The position numbers and the translations under genes were made by a program. A stretch of DNA of 64,000 bases from Alphaproteobacteria bacterium. GTDB taxonomy: Bacteria; Pseudomonadota; Alphaproteobacteria; Micavibrionales; UBA2020. This document shows, in pieces, positions 48,201 to 56,527 of the stretch; positions within the stretch are counted from its first letter, which is position 1; each line of letters starts with the position of its first letter. The stretch covers positions 897,301-961,300 of the forward strand of contig JAICWS010000001.1 in assembly GCA_025934695.1 (NCBI GenBank), given 5' to 3'. The notes beneath the pieces were generated by a model. It searched no databases. It was not told the DNA's origin and saw nothing but the letters and a program-made list of their open reading frames with translations.

Positions 48201-48824
48201 TCATCCTCCCCAGGCGCGGAATTCGCTGCACAATCCAAGCACCTTCGTCATGAGTCGGTCAACGAAAAACTGGATTGTTCCGGCAAGACTAGCGGGTTTC
48301 GGTTAAGAAGTGCTTAAGCAAGGTTTTCAGAAAAACGCGTCAACGAGATTGTCAGAACTGAAAATGATGGCTCACTGCATACCATGGTATGTCGCACGCC
48401 GCAAAACGGTCATGGATGTGGGGGGTGACATTGTTGCTCCTTAATGGATGTTGTGAATGGCGGTGGCCACTGATGCGAATGGAATTGTGAATGGCAGGGA
48501 TGAGGTGGTGGATAAAAGTTGAGGTAGTTCGCGGTCGCGCGAAGTCAAGATGGGCGATGTTTAACGCGCGTTAAAAAACGCCGCGCGTTCTGAGAATGGC
48601 TCACATCCGCATTGTAGGAGGACGCGGCCTCCGTGCCCGGCTGTTGTAGACAGGCGCGACATGGGACACGGTCGGGAAGGCTGGGAGTGCCAGGAATTTT
48701 GACACGCCGGGGATATGGGCAACCAACCGCGAAAGCTTCGGATGCTTCACGAGGAACCGGGACACCGGCGCTGCTGCAACCTTGAGGAACCTGCTCGGGG
48801 TTTGCGTTGCGACAAACCGCGAGC
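48201..48824. other. Gene-free stretch upstream of the protease operon
   Basis: No convincing gene. AACGCGCG (48563-48570) and CGCGCGTT (48582-48589) form a short hairpin. TTGTGAATGGC occurs twice (48450 and 48484), which could be an operator pair or a chance repeat. The part from 48600 to 48820 reads weakly as broken coding sequence in several frames, as expected of decayed mobile DNA, but I cannot name a source. Confidence 0.4.
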
Positions 48825-49109
48825 CTAAGACTTTCCCAATTCAGGCGGCGGTGGACCGTCCCTGAGTGACTCGTTGCGCTCCCGTTCCTCTTCTTCGCGG
48901 CGCTCCGCCTCGATTTCCGCGGCGATGCGCTTGGCGTCGTGGTACTCGCGGACATGGCGTTCGCGATCTTCGCCCATTTTTGTTTTGAGGTCGTCGCGCT
49001 GAATGCTCTGCCGCTCGGTCAGGTTCTCGATTTCCCAGATCAATGGGGTCGGAGTAAATTGGAACTCAACTCCGGTCAACTGATATATTCGGCCGTTAAT
49101 TACTCCCAT
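48825..49109 (-). CDS. Possible truncated charged helical protein
   Basis: 94 residues if started at ATG 49109. The C-terminal 60 residues look coding: a strongly charged helix ('RDDLKTKMGEDRERHVREYH', 'AAEIEAERREEEERERNESL') and a tail 'RDGPPPPELGKS'. The N-terminal 30 residues ('INGRIYQLTGVEFQFTPTPL') look like read-through of unrelated DNA, and the open frame runs on through the antisense of the duplicated gene end. It is best seen as a real 3' end whose 5' part was lost at a junction near 49050. Confidence 0.35.
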   Translation of the reverse strand: MGVINGRIYQLTGVEFQFTPTPLIWEIENLTERQSIQRDDLKTKMGEDRERHVREYHDAKRIAAEIEAERREEEERERNESLRDGPPPPELGKS

Positions 49110-49118
49110 TAATCGACC

Positions 49119-49240
49119 CAAATCTGCAAACTGATGGGCGAAGGCGAAAACACGCGCATCTGCGAAGCGCTCGACAATGACGTCGAGAAGTTGACCGACG
49201 ATGAAGTGGAAGACCATCTGACGGAGGTCGTCTGGCACTG
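49119..49240 (+). pseudogene. Duplicated 3' end of the host attachment gene
   Basis: Bases 49119-49240 match 40219-40341, the last 40 codons and stop of the host-attachment gene, at about 92%. The encoded residues are the same except one Glu to Lys change ('ICKLMGEGENTRICEALDND'); the other differences are silent (for example GTGGTTTGGCAT versus GTCGTCTGGCAC). Weaker similarity continues about 30 bases past the stop. There is no start or 5' part. The 5' break is abrupt at 49118. Confidence 0.88.
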
Positions 49241-49374
49241 ACCCGATATCGCGTGCCGCAGGGCTGCAGGCTCCGCGGCGCGAGCACTTTATATTGAAAA
49301 TAGCCGCGCCGTTTTCCGCTGGACAATGCAAAGGCGGCAATGACAAGCTGACGCTCGAGAACGGAAGGCGTCGG

Positions 49375-50721
49375 ATGCCAGGAAAACACGCGCAAATAAG
49401 AGATCGCCAAGGCCTGCCGGAGCGGCTGCATGCGCACCTGCGGGAGGCCGTCCCGCCGGAGTTGCTGACGCTCGTGGCGGCGATCGAAAAGCAGGCGTCC
49501 GATCCTGCGAAGCTCATTAACCTGTCCATCCGTGTCGCGGCGTTGTGCACGATTGCGACGCTGGTCGTCTCCCATGCGCTGTGGTTCCAGGATAACCGTC
49601 TCTATGCGCCGGCGCCGGTGTTTGCCGCTCTGGGCGAATTGCCGCACGGGCTGAACGCGTTTCTCTACGGGCTGATGCTGATTTTATCGGGCGTCCTTTT
49701 TATTTTTTCTGAGCGGCGAAAGATCGGCTTTATCCTGCCGCCCGTCTTCCTGCTGCTCGCCACGCAGGACCAGCTGCGCGGGCAATTTTCGCTTTACATG
49801 TTCATGTTCAATTTCCTCGTCGCCGCCTGCCTGCCGAAGAAGCTGAAGGACAAGCATGCCGATCCCCTGCGCTACATGATCATCGGCGTTTACTTCTGGG
49901 CGGGGCTGTACAAGATCAACCGCTATTTCATCTATGCCCTGTTTCCCTGGTTCATCGCGCCCTGGTTTCCGTTTCACGGGCTTGCGCAGATGCTCGGCTG
50001 GACCGCGCCGCTGGTGGAATCAGCCATCGGCCTGTGCCTGTTTTTCCCGCGCACGCGCTGGATCGGCCAGCTGCTGGCCTGCCTCATGCTGCTGGTCGTC
50101 ATCCTGTCGATTGGGCCTTTCGGCCATAACCAGGTGATGGGGGTCTGGCCCATCAACTTCTACATCGACGGCATGGCCGTGCTGTTGTTCATGGGCGGGC
50201 GGCCGTTGTGGGCGGTGAAGGACTGGAAAAAGCCGCTGCCGGCGCTATCGATCTTTTTATTCGCGCTGCTGCCCGCCGCCGGCGGCCTCGAGCTGATCGG
50301 GCATCACCCGTCGTTCAAGCTTTATTGCTGCGCGGGGCATGGCGAGATACAGTTCGCCAAAGGTGAAGACCTGTCATTCCTGCCGGGCCCCCTGCCCCGG
50401 CGCCTCTCGGCGGACAATCGTCTCAGCGCCAGCAGCATCACCGGCGCCCTGTTCGAGATCGGGGCGAGTCCGCTGGTGCCCGGTGACCAGGCTTTCCTCG
50501 ACGGCATGCGCGGCTTCTGCCCGTACTTGAAAAAGCCGCAGGGCGCGCTGGCGCGCGTGGGCGACCTGGCCCACTTCTGGTCGGATGAAATCGACGAGCG
50601 TGTCTATGCCATCTGCGACCCCGCCGGCCCGCGTCTCGTCTGTTCAACAAAGGATACGATGGAGCCGGAAACCGGCCTCGTTGGCATCGGCGCCTGCAAG
50701 GCCCCGCCGCCGCCCGAGTAA
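49375..50721 (+). CDS. Polytopic membrane protein, unknown
   Basis: 448 residues from ATG at 49375 (GGAAGG 8 bases upstream). About nine hydrophobic segments occupy residues 45-270, including 'SIRVAALCTIATLVVSHALW', 'GLMLILSGVLFIFSERRKIG', 'MIIGVYFWAGLYKINRYFIY' and 'LLACLMLLVVILSIGPFGH'. The layout and the 'YFWAGLYKIN' loop recall HTTM/DoxX-like proteins. A soluble C-terminal domain of about 150 residues has four or five Cys ('YCCAGHGEIQF', 'MRGFCPYLKK', 'YAICDP'). It converges on the ddl gene, 10 bases apart. Function unknown. Confidence 0.65.
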   Translation: MPGKHAQIRDRQGLPERLHAHLREAVPPELLTLVAAIEKQASDPAKLINLSIRVAALCTIATLVVSHALWFQDNRLYAPAPVFAALGELPHGLNAFLYGLMLILSGVLFIFSERRKIGFILPPVFLLLATQDQLRGQFSLYMFMFNFLVAACLPKKLKDKHADPLRYMIIGVYFWAGLYKINRYFIYALFPWFIAPWFPFHGLAQMLGWTAPLVESAIGLCLFFPRTRWIGQLLACLMLLVVILSIGPFGHNQVMGVWPINFYIDGMAVLLFMGGRPLWAVKDWKKPLPALSIFLFALLPAAGGLELIGHHPSFKLYCCAGHGEIQFAKGEDLSFLPGPLPRRLSADNRLSASSITGALFEIGASPLVPGDQAFLDGMRGFCPYLKKPQGALARVGDLAHFWSDEIDERVYAICDPAGPRLVCSTKDTMEPETGLVGIGACKAPPPPE

Positions 50722-50731
50722 ACCGCGCGGT

Positions 50732-51940
50732 TTACCGCCTTGGAAACAGCCGCGCGTCCTCGGGCGTGGGATCCAGCGGGATCTGGCGGCGGACGTGAAG
50801 CTCCAGCGCCTCGGAGACGAGGTGATCCAAGAGCTCCGCGAACAGCAGCGGCTGCTGCTTCGAGGCTTCCCACAGGAAATAGCCGAAGGAGCCCGGGCAC
50901 GGATTGGCTTCGTTGAACCAGACTTCGCCGGTCTTGCCGTTGCAGAGGAAATCGAGGCGCGGCGCGCCGGAGCCGCCGACCTGCTCGAACACCTGCGCCG
51001 CCCATCTGCGGATATTGTTTGCAAGTTCGGGCGGAATATCGGGGTTGATGTCGCGCGTCAGCGACAGCATGCCTTCGCTCGACTGGCCCGGCTGCTTGGC
51101 GCCCTCGCCTTTCGAGCCGCCGCTCTTGTACTTGGTGCGGAAATCGAGAAGCTCGGAGGCGCGCTTGGGCCGCTCGATCGCCGAGGTGCGGATCTCGCCG
51201 TTGATGCGCGCGACGGCCACATTGTATTCGACGAGATTATCGACAAAGGGCTCCAGCATCGCCGTGTCGTCATAGCGGAAGATGCCGGGCAGCACGTCGG
51301 AGGTTTCCTGTGCGTCTTTCACGCGCGAAACGCCGATCGACGAGCCCAGGTGCGCGGGCTTGATGCAGCAAGGGAACGATACATCCTTTGGCATCTTCGG
51401 CAGTTCGGCGGGCGTCACCATCAATCCCTGGCGTGGACGCTTGATTTCGACGAAGGGCAATTGCGGCACGCCGGTTTGCGCCAGCATGCGCTTCGTCGCG
51501 GCCTTGTCCATCAGCACCGTCGAGGCCATCAGCCGCATGCCGGTGTAAGGCGCGTTCGCGGCCTCGAGCATTCCCTGGATGCCGCCGTCCTCGCCCACCA
51601 GCCCGTGGAAAGCCAGCAGCGCCACGTCGAATTCGACGGGTTTCGGTTTTTGCAGGAAAGAGCTTTTGTCGGGGATCAGTTTCGGCTGCGCGCCAGCGCC
51701 GACATGAAGCGAAACGGGGGTCAGTTCGGCCAGCTGCGATGTGCCCGGAATATAGGTTTTGCGGTCGCGCAGACTGTCGCCGATGTACCACTGGCCGTTG
51801 GGCGCTATATAAAGCGGGGAGGCCTCGTAACGCTCTGGATCCAGCGCATTTAGGGCTTGGATTCCGGTTATTATGCTGACATCATGTTCGGGCGACCGTC
51901 CGCCGAAAAGGACAAGCACCCTTGTTTTTTTGCGAGTCAT
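50732..51940 (-). CDS. ddl: D-alanine-D-alanine ligase
   Basis: 402 residues. 'VLVLFGGRSPEHDVSIITGI' is the N-terminal signature; 'LLAFHGLVGEDGGIQGMLEA' and 'APYTGMRLMAS' bind the first D-Ala; 'FPCCIKPAHLGSSIGVSRVK' is the ATP-grasp loop; 'EVWFNEANPCPGSFGYFL' holds the metal ligands and second D-Ala site. The usual 'NT.PG' is here 'NPCPGS', seen in a subset of Ddl-like enzymes. A 30-residue Ser/Gly/Lys-rich insertion ('YKSGGSKGEGAKQPGQSS') makes it longer than E. coli DdlB. It is divergent from the VanX-type gene, with about 40 bases between the starts. Confidence 0.9.
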   Translation of the reverse strand: MTRKKTRVLVLFGGRSPEHDVSIITGIQALNALDPERYEASPLYIAPNGQWYIGDSLRDRKTYIPGTSQLAELTPVSLHVGAGAQPKLIPDKSSFLQKPKPVEFDVALLAFHGLVGEDGGIQGMLEAANAPYTGMRLMASTVLMDKAATKRMLAQTGVPQLPFVEIKRPRQGLMVTPAELPKMPKDVSFPCCIKPAHLGSSIGVSRVKDAQETSDVLPGIFRYDDTAMLEPFVDNLVEYNVAVARINGEIRTSAIERPKRASELLDFRTKYKSGGSKGEGAKQPGQSSEGMLSLTRDINPDIPPELANNIRRWAAQVFEQVGGSGAPRLDFLCNGKTGEVWFNEANPCPGSFGYFLWEASKQQPLLFAELLDHLVSEALELHVRRQIPLDPTPEDARLFPRR

Positions 51941-51982
51941 ATGTAAAAAGATACCCCTTCTTCAAGCAGGATAAACTTGCAG

Positions 51983-52816
51983 ATGCTGATTAACAAGAGT
52001 GAAAACCCCCCGCATCCGGCGCATATATATAATATACCCGTGCTGGGCTGGGCGGCCAATGCCGGCAGCTACCGGAACATTCCCATCGACAAGAGGGACA
52101 GGCGCGCGGCCGAACCGCTGGTGAAATTCGCCGACTACGGCATCCCGTGCGAAAGCTTTTACGACCGAACCGACGGCGGGAACTGGCCGTATCATGAGCG
52201 CATCGAGGGCGCCACAAAATACGTCTGGGGCCGCAAAACGGTCGCCGAGATGCTGGTCAGGGTCAATGCACGCGTCGTCCCTTTCGGCGTGGAGATTTTC
52301 GTGCTCGACGCCTATCGCCCGGTGAAGTGCCAGGAAGGCCTGTGGAAATTTTTCTGGAAGCAGGCAAAGCTGCAGATGCCGAATGCGACGGAAGCCGAAC
52401 AGCGCGAACATGTGCTGAATTTCGTCTCCGACCCAACGCGCTTTAAGCGCCAGGATTCCACGACCTGGCCCGTCCATACTTCGGGCGGCGCGGTCGACCT
52501 CACCTTGCGCGACATCAAGACGAAGCAGCTGCTCGACATGGGCGCGCGCTTCGATGAAATGTCGACCGACAGTTATAGCGATGCGCTCGAGAAACAATTG
52601 CAGGCTGGCGAGATCAAGCCCGACGATCCGCGCCTGTTCAACCGCCGCCTGCTGCACTGGGCGATGACAGAAGAAGGTTTTATCAATTACCCGCTGGAAT
52701 TCTGGCATTACGATTTCGGCGACCAGATGTATGTGCTGCACGCCGGATTGCTGAAAACACCGGCCGCGCCCCAATCCGCCTGGTACGGTTATGCCGACGC
52801 CCCCCATGACGCCTGA
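51983..52816 (+). CDS. D-Ala-D-Ala dipeptidase (VanX/DdpX type)
   Basis: 277 residues from ATG at 51983; TTG at 51977 is possible. The M15D motifs are all present: 'FVLDAYRP' (Arg112), 'WPVHTSGGAVDLTL' (His165 and Asp172, zinc) and 'LEFWHYDFGD' (Glu239 catalytic, His242 zinc). The enzyme splits D-Ala-D-Ala. No signal peptide, so it is cytosolic, where it would oppose Ddl or recycle dipeptide. It is longer than VanX (202 residues) through N-terminal and central additions. Its 3' end overlaps the next gene by 26 bases. Confidence 0.88.
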   Translation: MLINKSENPPHPAHIYNIPVLGWAANAGSYRNIPIDKRDRRAAEPLVKFADYGIPCESFYDRTDGGNWPYHERIEGATKYVWGRKTVAEMLVRVNARVVPFGVEIFVLDAYRPVKCQEGLWKFFWKQAKLQMPNATEAEQREHVLNFVSDPTRFKRQDSTTWPVHTSGGAVDLTLRDIKTKQLLDMGARFDEMSTDSYSDALEKQLQAGEIKPDDPRLFNRRLLHWAMTEEGFINYPLEFWHYDFGDQMYVLHAGLLKTPAAPQSAWYGYADAPHDA

Positions 52817-53588
52817 TATCTCCATGACCGCGCCCGCTATCGCCCATGAATTTGCCGGCCTGCCCCTCAGCGACGCGGAATGCCTGGTTGTCTGGGGCCA
52901 CGGCTGGGGCCAGAACCGTCAGGCTTTCGCGCCCTTCGCCGAAACACTGGGCACTCAGGCCGCGCATATCCTCATCGATTTCCCCGGCTTCGGCGCCTCG
53001 CCGCCGCCGCCAGAAACCTGGGGCACCGCCGATTACGCCGAAGCGGTGGCGGAAATGATCAAGCCGTTCCGTGCGGTAAGAAAAATCATTTGGGCCGGAC
53101 ATTCTTTCGGCGGCCGCGTCGGCATCCAGCTGGCCTCGCGCCACCCGGAACTGGTGGATGCCATGTTCCTCGTCGCCGCCGCCGGTCTGCCGCGCAAACG
53201 GCCTATGCCGGAGAAAATCAAATATTATTCCAAGGTTTACACCTTCAAGACGCTGAAGAAGCTGGCGCCGCTGCTCGGCCTCGACGTCGACAAGCTACGC
53301 GCGAAATTCGGCAGCGCGGATTACAAATCGGCGGGCGCGATGCGCCATGTGTTCCTCAACACTATTCGCGAGGATCTGTCTGAGCAGGCGAAGCTGGTGA
53401 AGTGCCCGGTGCAGCTCGTCTATGGCGAGAAGGACACCGAAACCCCGCCCGAGATCGGCCGGCGCCTGGCTAAATTAATGCCGAAGGCGGAACTCAGCGT
53501 GCTGCCGAGCCAGGATCATTACACCGTGCTGGGCACGGGCCGGCATGTGGTGCTCAAGCGCCTGATGGATTTCATGAGGCAAAGTTGA
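52791..53588 (+). CDS. Alpha/beta hydrolase
   Basis: 265 residues from ATG at 52791 (ATGs at 52806 and 52824 are possible). 'VVWGHGWGQNRQAF' forms the oxyanion turn; 'IIWAGHSFGGRVGIQLASRH' holds the nucleophile Ser105; 'YGEKDTETPP' (Asp215) and 'SQDHYTVLG' (His243) complete the triad. The cap is short and basic. It lies between the VanX-type dipeptidase and the MurF-like gene in one overlapping operon, so a peptidoglycan- or lipid-precursor ester or amide is a possible substrate; nothing in the sequence fixes it. Confidence 0.85.
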   Translation: MPTPPMTPDISMTAPAIAHEFAGLPLSDAECLVVWGHGWGQNRQAFAPFAETLGTQAAHILIDFPGFGASPPPPETWGTADYAEAVAEMIKPFRAVRKIIWAGHSFGGRVGIQLASRHPELVDAMFLVAAAGLPRKRPMPEKIKYYSKVYTFKTLKKLAPLLGLDVDKLRAKFGSADYKSAGAMRHVFLNTIREDLSEQAKLVKCPVQLVYGEKDTETPPEIGRRLAKLMPKAELSVLPSQDHYTVLGTGRHVVLKRLMDFMRQS

Positions 53589-55189
53589 TGGCTGTCCTGT
53601 TGCGCCTTCTTGCTTTCGCGGGCTTCGTCTTCTTCACCTTCCGCCGACTGCCGCGCTACCTGCATATCTTCCAGCAGGAAGAATATGACACGAGGCGCTT
53701 TATACCGTGGCTGTTGCGCACCCGGGCTTTCGACAAGCGCGTATCGGCGGTACTGGCCGTTGCAGGCCTGACCGCGCTTGTCCTGCCGGAGGGGATGCGC
53801 CCTTGGTTAAACGGCATCTTGCCCGCGGCGATCTTCGCGGGTTTCTCCCTTCTCGAGCCCGACCCCAAACAGGAAGCAAAAAAGAAACTCGTCATGACCG
53901 AGCGGGCCAAACGCATCTTTTACGCCGCCCTCGCCCTGTGCCTGGTCGCAGGAATGGCTGCGGCGGCCGGCCCCGTCCTGTGCTGGATCGGCGCCGTGCA
54001 GTTGCTGCCTTTTCTTCTTTGCCTCGGTAACTTGTTGCTCGCGCCATATGAGAACGGCGTCCAGAAACGCATCATGCGGGAAGCCTCCGACAAGCTCAGG
54101 CAGATCAACCCTGCCGTCATCGGCATCACGGGATCGTTCGGCAAGACATCCGTCAAGCATATCCTGGGCCATGTGCTGGAAATGAATGCGCCGACGCTCT
54201 ATACGCCGGGCAGCGTCAACACGCTGATGGGCATTTCCCGCATCATCCGCGAGACGCTGCAACCCAACTGTAAATTCTTCATCGTGGAAATGGGCGCTTA
54301 CGGCGAAGGCTCGATCAGGCGGCTCTGTGAGCTGACGCCACCCTCCTTCGGCATCATCACCGCCATCGGCGAGGCGCATTACGAACGTTTTAAAACGCTC
54401 GACACCGTCGCACGCGCGAAGTTCGAACTGGCCGAAGCCGTGCTGGCGCACCCGTCGGACGGGCAGATGGTCATTCATGACCAGGTTCTGGGCCAGGAAT
54501 ATGCGCGGGAGTTCGTGGCAAAACATCCGGAGAAATTTATCATCTGCGGCACGGCCGCACCTGACGCTGTGCACATTGACAGCGTGGAGCAATCTGCCGC
54601 AGGCCTGACCGTCAGGATAACGCGCAAAGGAGAGGCCCACACGCTTTTCGCGCCGCTGTTCGGCACGCACCACGCCGGCAATATGGTGCTGGCCTTCGCC
54701 GCCGCGGTAGCTCTCGGCATTTCCCCGGACCGCGCCATCGCCGCGTTGCGCACCACGCCGCAGATCAAGCACCGGCTCGAGGTCAAGCCGCTCTCCGACG
54801 GTTCCATCCACATTGACGATGCGTTCAATTCGAATCCGCAGGGTTTCGTTTCCGCGATCGAGCTTATGTCCAGGCTCGCCTCCGAAAAAGGCGGCCGCCG
54901 CATCCTCGTGACCCCGGGGGTGGCCGAACTGGGCGCGAAGCACGACGACGCGCACAAGACACTGGGCGCGGAATCGGCAAAGCTCGTCGACGTCGCCCTG
55001 GTCGTGAAGCCGGACCGCATCCCGACCTTCCTCGAAGGCTTCAGGGCCGCGAATACCGACAAGATCCTGCAGCCCGTCGCCAACCTGGCCGAGGCGCAGA
55101 AATGGCTGAAGGAAAACGGCAAGCCCAACGACATTGTGCTGTTCGAAAACGATCTGCCGGATGTTTATGAACGCAAGCTCAGCCTTTGA
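53588..55189 (+). CDS. Membrane-anchored MurF-like Mur ligase
   Basis: 533 residues; its ATG overlaps the hydrolase stop (TGATG). The first 155 residues hold about four hydrophobic helices ('AVLLRLLAFAGFVFFTFRRL', 'LLPFLLCLGNLLLAPYE'). The rest is a Mur ligase: ATP loop 'GITGSFGKTS' (179-188), 'EMGAYGEGSIRRLCELTPPS', 'GTHHAGNMVLAFAAAVALGI' and 'DDAFNSNPQGFVSAIELM', the last two being MurF-type. MurF adds D-Ala-D-Ala to the UDP-tripeptide. Membrane helices are absent from housekeeping MurF, so this is a special paralogue working with Ddl and the dipeptidase. Confidence 0.85.
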   Translation: MAVLLRLLAFAGFVFFTFRRLPRYLHIFQQEEYDTRRFIPWLLRTRAFDKRVSAVLAVAGLTALVLPEGMRPWLNGILPAAIFAGFSLLEPDPKQEAKKKLVMTERAKRIFYAALALCLVAGMAAAAGPVLCWIGAVQLLPFLLCLGNLLLAPYENGVQKRIMREASDKLRQINPAVIGITGSFGKTSVKHILGHVLEMNAPTLYTPGSVNTLMGISRIIRETLQPNCKFFIVEMGAYGEGSIRRLCELTPPSFGIITAIGEAHYERFKTLDTVARAKFELAEAVLAHPSDGQMVIHDQVLGQEYAREFVAKHPEKFIICGTAAPDAVHIDSVEQSAAGLTVRITRKGEAHTLFAPLFGTHHAGNMVLAFAAAVALGISPDRAIAALRTTPQIKHRLEVKPLSDGSIHIDDAFNSNPQGFVSAIELMSRLASEKGGRRILVTPGVAELGAKHDDAHKTLGAESAKLVDVALVVKPDRIPTFLEGFRAANTDKILQPVANLAEAQKWLKENGKPNDIVLFENDLPDVYERKLSL

Positions 55190-56527
55190 TCAGGGCTGTT
55201 TGGCGCCCGCGCGCAAGGTTTCTACCGCGACGGTCTGAGCAGAAGTATCGCCGACTTTAAGCTTCAGCAGCGCACGCTCGACGAGATAATCGTACTTCGC
55301 GTTCGCGTTCGAGATATCCGCCTCGGTTTTTGCCAGCTGCGCCTGCTGCAGGTCGACGATGGAGCTCTGGCCGATATCGTAGCGCGTTTTGGTGAGCGTC
55401 AGCGCCTCGTTCGCGCTTTTCAGGTTTTGCGCCGTGACGCTGATGTTCCGGTATGCCGTCTGCGACTGGTGGAAAGCCAGCTGCACATCGCGCATCAGTT
55501 GATTGTTCAACTCATCCAGCTGCTCCTGCGCGACGCGCTGCTGGTAAACTGCCTTGTTCGCTTCCGCGGTAATGCGGCCGCCCGTAAAAATCGGCATGCT
55601 GATGTTGAGACCGGCGGCGGCGTAATGATCGGACAACCGGTTGTCGCGATCCTCGGGCGTCGCGCCGACATAGCCGAGGGCCGAAACCGTCGGCAGCCCT
55701 GCGCGCTTCTGCGCCTCGGCGAATTGCTGGGCAGACTCGCGCCTGAACTTCAGCGCCGCGAGCGCGGGATTGCCCTCCGCCGCCTGCTCCTCGAGCGCCG
55801 GGAGGTCGCCGGGCGGCGGCGCCAGTCTCGCTTCATCCCTCAGGCGATAGGTTTTCGACTGCGGCAAGCCTAAGGTTTCGGCCAACGACGAATAGGCATC
55901 CTGAACGCCGTTCCTGCTTTTCAGCAGTAGCAGGTTCGCCTGCCCGACGTCGAGTTTCGCGAGGCTGACATCGAGATCGGACTTCATCTTGGCGTCGCGC
56001 AGCGCCGACACCTGCTTCAACAGCGTATTGCGCGCCTTCACCGTATCTTCCGCGACGCGCAGCAGGGACTGGCTTTTGAGCACCTCGTAATAAGCGACGG
56101 TAACGTTGGCCAGAACCTCATCCCTCGTTTCCGCTTCCGCTGACTGGCGGGACTTCAGCTCGTCCTCGGCCGACTGCAGCAGTTTTTGCGTGCGGCCGAA
56201 GTCGGTGACCAGCTGGGTGACGCCGACACCAGCGGACGCGCGATCAAAGACGGTCGGATTGTTCAGGCCGGTCGTGGCGGCGATGCGGGTATTGTCGCCC
56301 GCGAAGGCGCGGACGGCGTTGCCGGAGACCTGCGGCAGGTAAGAGGATCGCGTGATCGTCACGTCCTGCCGGGCTTCCAGCACGTCGTATCCGCCCTCTT
56401 TCACCTGCGGATGGTTTTCCAGCGCCATCCGCTGCGCGTCGCCCAGCGTCAGCACGGGCGCGGGCGAAGCCGCCAGCGCCACCGTGGCGGCAAGAATGAA
56501 GGGCAGGCTGTATAAAATGCATTTCAT
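55190..56527 (-). CDS. TolC-family outer membrane factor
   Basis: 445 residues from ATG at 56527; the open frame runs much further upstream inside the pump gene but is not coding there. A signal peptide ('CILYSLPFILAATVALAASP') precedes the two OEP repeats, each opening with a pattern such as 'LTLGDAQRMALENHPQVKEG' and 'NPALAALKFRRESAQQFAEA'; 'GLNISMPIFTGGRITAEANK' is the typical barrel strand. It forms the trimeric exit duct for the RND pump. Start overlaps the pump stop (ATGA). It converges on the MurF-like gene with no gap between stops. Confidence 0.9.
   Translation of the reverse strand: MKCILYSLPFILAATVALAASPAPVLTLGDAQRMALENHPQVKEGGYDVLEARQDVTITRSSYLPQVSGNAVRAFAGDNTRIAATTGLNNPTVFDRASAGVGVTQLVTDFGRTQKLLQSAEDELKSRQSAEAETRDEVLANVTVAYYEVLKSQSLLRVAEDTVKARNTLLKQVSALRDAKMKSDLDVSLAKLDVGQANLLLLKSRNGVQDAYSSLAETLGLPQSKTYRLRDEARLAPPPGDLPALEEQAAEGNPALAALKFRRESAQQFAEAQKRAGLPTVSALGYVGATPEDRDNRLSDHYAAAGLNISMPIFTGGRITAEANKAVYQQRVAQEQLDELNNQLMRDVQLAFHQSQTAYRNISVTAQNLKSANEALTLTKTRYDIGQSSIVDLQQAQLAKTEADISNANAKYDYLVERALLKLKVGDTSAQTVAVETLRAGAKQP

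Noticed and set aside
48825-49550. 241-codon minus-strand frame as one gene
   Set aside because: It runs through the antisense of the membrane protein gene and of the duplicated attachment-gene end. Only the last part (48825-49109) has coding character, so it was reported as a possible truncated gene instead.
53807-54955. 382-codon minus-strand frame
   Set aside because: Antisense shadow of the MurF-like gene, whose ATP loop and MurF motifs are clear on the plus strand.
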